From: JABMMZ01 sp040386935
GTDB taxonomy: Bacteria > Bacteroidota > Bacteroidia > NS11-12g > UBA955
Direction of reading: 5' to 3'
Assembly (NCBI GenBank): GCA_040386935.1
Contig: JAZKEQ010000001.1
Span: forward strand, 1 to 64,000
DNA length: 64,000 nt
A model generated the notes under the pieces. It did not search any database, was not told the DNA's origin, and saw nothing but the letters and a program-made list of their open reading frames with translations. The translations under genes and the position numbers were made by a program. Shown piece after piece: positions 63,601 through 64,000 of this stretch (the stretch's first letter is position 1; each line of letters starts with the position of its first letter).

Positions 63601-64000
63601 TGAGTTATTGATGTTTTTAAATTATTAAGAAATTTAGGATCGTGAATGGCCATCCATTGCTTGTAGTTCAATAAACTTTGAGGAACATTGTAATCCATTA
63701 AATTTTGTGTTCGTCCTGCCCGACTAATATCCTCACCAAACGGATGCTCTAAATACAATTTTCCATGACCAAATTCATGTGCAAGCACCCTTGCCGACAA
63801 TCCGGATGAATTATTCAAAAATAAAAATCCAAATTGCTCTCCAAATCTCATAAATCCATCAGTATTTTCTGATGATTGATTCAGTAAAAAGAAATATGAA
63901 GTATCACTTTCAGTCAGGTATCTATATTTTGCTTTATAGGCTGATATAAACTGAGTTAATTTGCTGTTGTAAGTATTACTGAGCAATGATGCCTCTGCAT
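60684..64000 (-). CDS. Polymorphic-toxin-like large protein, 5' end beyond window
   Basis: At least 1105 codons, open to the right edge, so the N-terminus is missing. An internal TTG at 63986 is not a real start. Visible parts in order: a zincin motif 'LAHEFGHGKLYLEHPFG' (nt about 63740-63785) with a downstream 'TQNLMDYN' Met-turn-like block, as in the peptidase modules of many Bacteroidota toxin-like giants; about 500 residues of unknown mixed structure; a hydrophobic Ala/Gly-rich helical segment ('IATLATGPGIILKTAELARL', 'AATAYEVGNMVAAAGN', nt about 61850-62030), like the pre-toxin regions of such proteins; and a C-terminal domain of about 265 residues (nt 61480-60687, 'AWRNIDDKQGIWEGPG', 'MPNQYMYFSRTGEKL', 'NDEWWLIFNKQWLNDAI') that I do not recognise. 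A toxin role is inferred. Confidence 0.8.
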   Translation of the reverse strand, partial: AEASLLSNTYNSKLTQFISAYKAKYRYLTESDTSYFFLLNQSSENTDGFMRFGEQFGFLFLNNSSGLSARVLAHEFGHGKLYLEHPFGEDISRAGRTQNLMDYNVPQSLLNYKQWMAIHDPKFLNNLKTSITQKAIEGKIIKNKRRTLADLGIADSGYLKFVQPDGGLITLHSDSIGAIYFSMAYTGGKNEILSNTSKNSIGVVTSFIYKGVSYNSSVYGKQNFSGFYKGDDNFLLIDSFVYRNSKAGIHTIYAGIEKESCLLEICKGNYKYIHSPNRVIISTLTLINKEMLKSIQLKDECYEYFDEENLTEDARKWWQKSQININYKSNEGNCRRIVRLINDLGEEYKYYNVATYDALLKKFPKYYKPYSVNLDEPLKVDGLWSFENYLRLSMLSIAQQEKVFNKINDPEKVFDVLITMNDGVYNQLLLDIRVKALRLLASNGINEIMHIRGSGEETVAVKLINSTPDNQIDQMLDSLEFVKVNGLPLVQVLVDEIDDAVIGMGSDNYFKLMKALTRLVLHSSKVDEKIQQIEADPLKHTIFWSSHFINYGSKKEGDFVYSDIEMVDGKITFSQELVKSVSTHYVNGILYYDYDYSPTTTYTFDSPFDLIYFSNSSDVGMIDAFMQESSNGGLPLVPAVFLKYSDDKTFNQYAGKITAIAVDIATLATGPGIILKTAELARLTRYAATAYEVGNMVAAAGNLTLNLADMGNDTTYAKVVDRFNEVMGVIGLAQLSKTVIKQGVKSVPKIMSNVKTASKTFSKELAASYIASVIAIEADLVTLSKINIHADNILALRKRVCDDWIRVYGIQDYLKYVNKFRFMAYFGMKSFVKLAKNQSASIKIAWRNIDDKQGIWEGPGTNLYATAKAFASEAGDQMYDMVVGSNGFYVKFDLKTSRILLGETDGTYHAFAIIEDKIIENLKTSLVGKTQEETEAIMQYFMADHMVNLKTIVGISRRPILIGDKMFELSTEKVSTFLGSFDPHMEAFFKQIGNYKNIGIGVNKGQINALNMPNQYMYFSRTGEKLSNDEWWLIFNKQWLNDAISRKDDVYLVTPISPGLLVKIYKNKIPQTIFAYELKHLVVNGYKPINMTLDEFKVLELFFK

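Noticed and set aside
63986..63986. Start codon of the toxin-like gene at 63986
   Set aside because: It is a TTG inside a frame that stays open to the window edge, and sequence upstream in frame is continuous; the true start lies outside.

Overview
The window is chromosomal DNA of a Bacteroidota bacterium. The evidence is: many secreted proteins with type IX secretion (T9SS) C-terminal sorting or CHU_C/gliding-type domains; Bacteroidota-typical families (DUF5686, DUF6089-like, GSCFA, ELWxxDGT repeats, WG repeats, an ECF sigma factor next to an anti-sigma-like outer-membrane protein); AT-rich DNA; no clear Shine-Dalgarno sequences; and several -7 boxes matching TAnnTTTG. A genus cannot be assigned from sequence reading alone.

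Layout. 1-6.2 kb (minus): ECF sigma factor, anti-sigma/beta-barrel protein and two large secreted proteins, tightly packed; the last runs off the left edge. 6.3-11.5 kb (plus): LutA-like Fe-S protein, Ldh-family dehydrogenase, M49 peptidase lipoprotein, serpin. 11.5-16.0 kb (minus): a glyA-led gene string (glyA, GldL-like membrane protein, small secreted protein, serine hydrolase, GSCFA protein). 16.2-23.4 kb: DUF5686 and DUF6089-like envelope proteins, the nitronate monooxygenase/M16 peptidase/AlbA_2 operon, and frr. 23.7-26.0 kb: a seven-repeat propeller protein, tRNA-Arg(CCG) and a gene-free stretch with a strong orphan terminator. 26.2-32.8 kb: a complete TetR-TolC-MFP-RND efflux operon. 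32.9-43.2 kb: WG-repeat protein, mce, aroC, M43 protease, topA, lpxK, Nif3-like protein and its zinc-ribbon partner. 43.2-50.3 kb: TPR-like protein, carotenoid-type desaturase, carA, a four-helix-bundle cassette, eno, rluF-like gene and tRNA-Ser(GGA). 50.5-59.3 kb: two giant surface proteins. 59.37-60.12 kb: a 12-G tract and nine copies of a two-hairpin palindromic element. 60.2-64 kb (minus): the 3' part of a large polymorphic-toxin-like gene, overlapping by 4 bp a small gene that is a candidate immunity protein.

The core is housekeeping metabolism (glyA, aroC, carA, eno, frr, topA, lpxK). The accessory and surface genes are concentrated at the two ends. The most promising leads are the toxin/immunity-like pair with an unrecognised C-terminal domain, the palindromic array whose stems vary in a compensatory way, the G-tract upstream of the giant adhesin, a terminator hairpin that also encodes a signal peptide, and a candidate small RNA before the efflux operon. 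Several genes have no usable ATG and must start at TTG or GTG.
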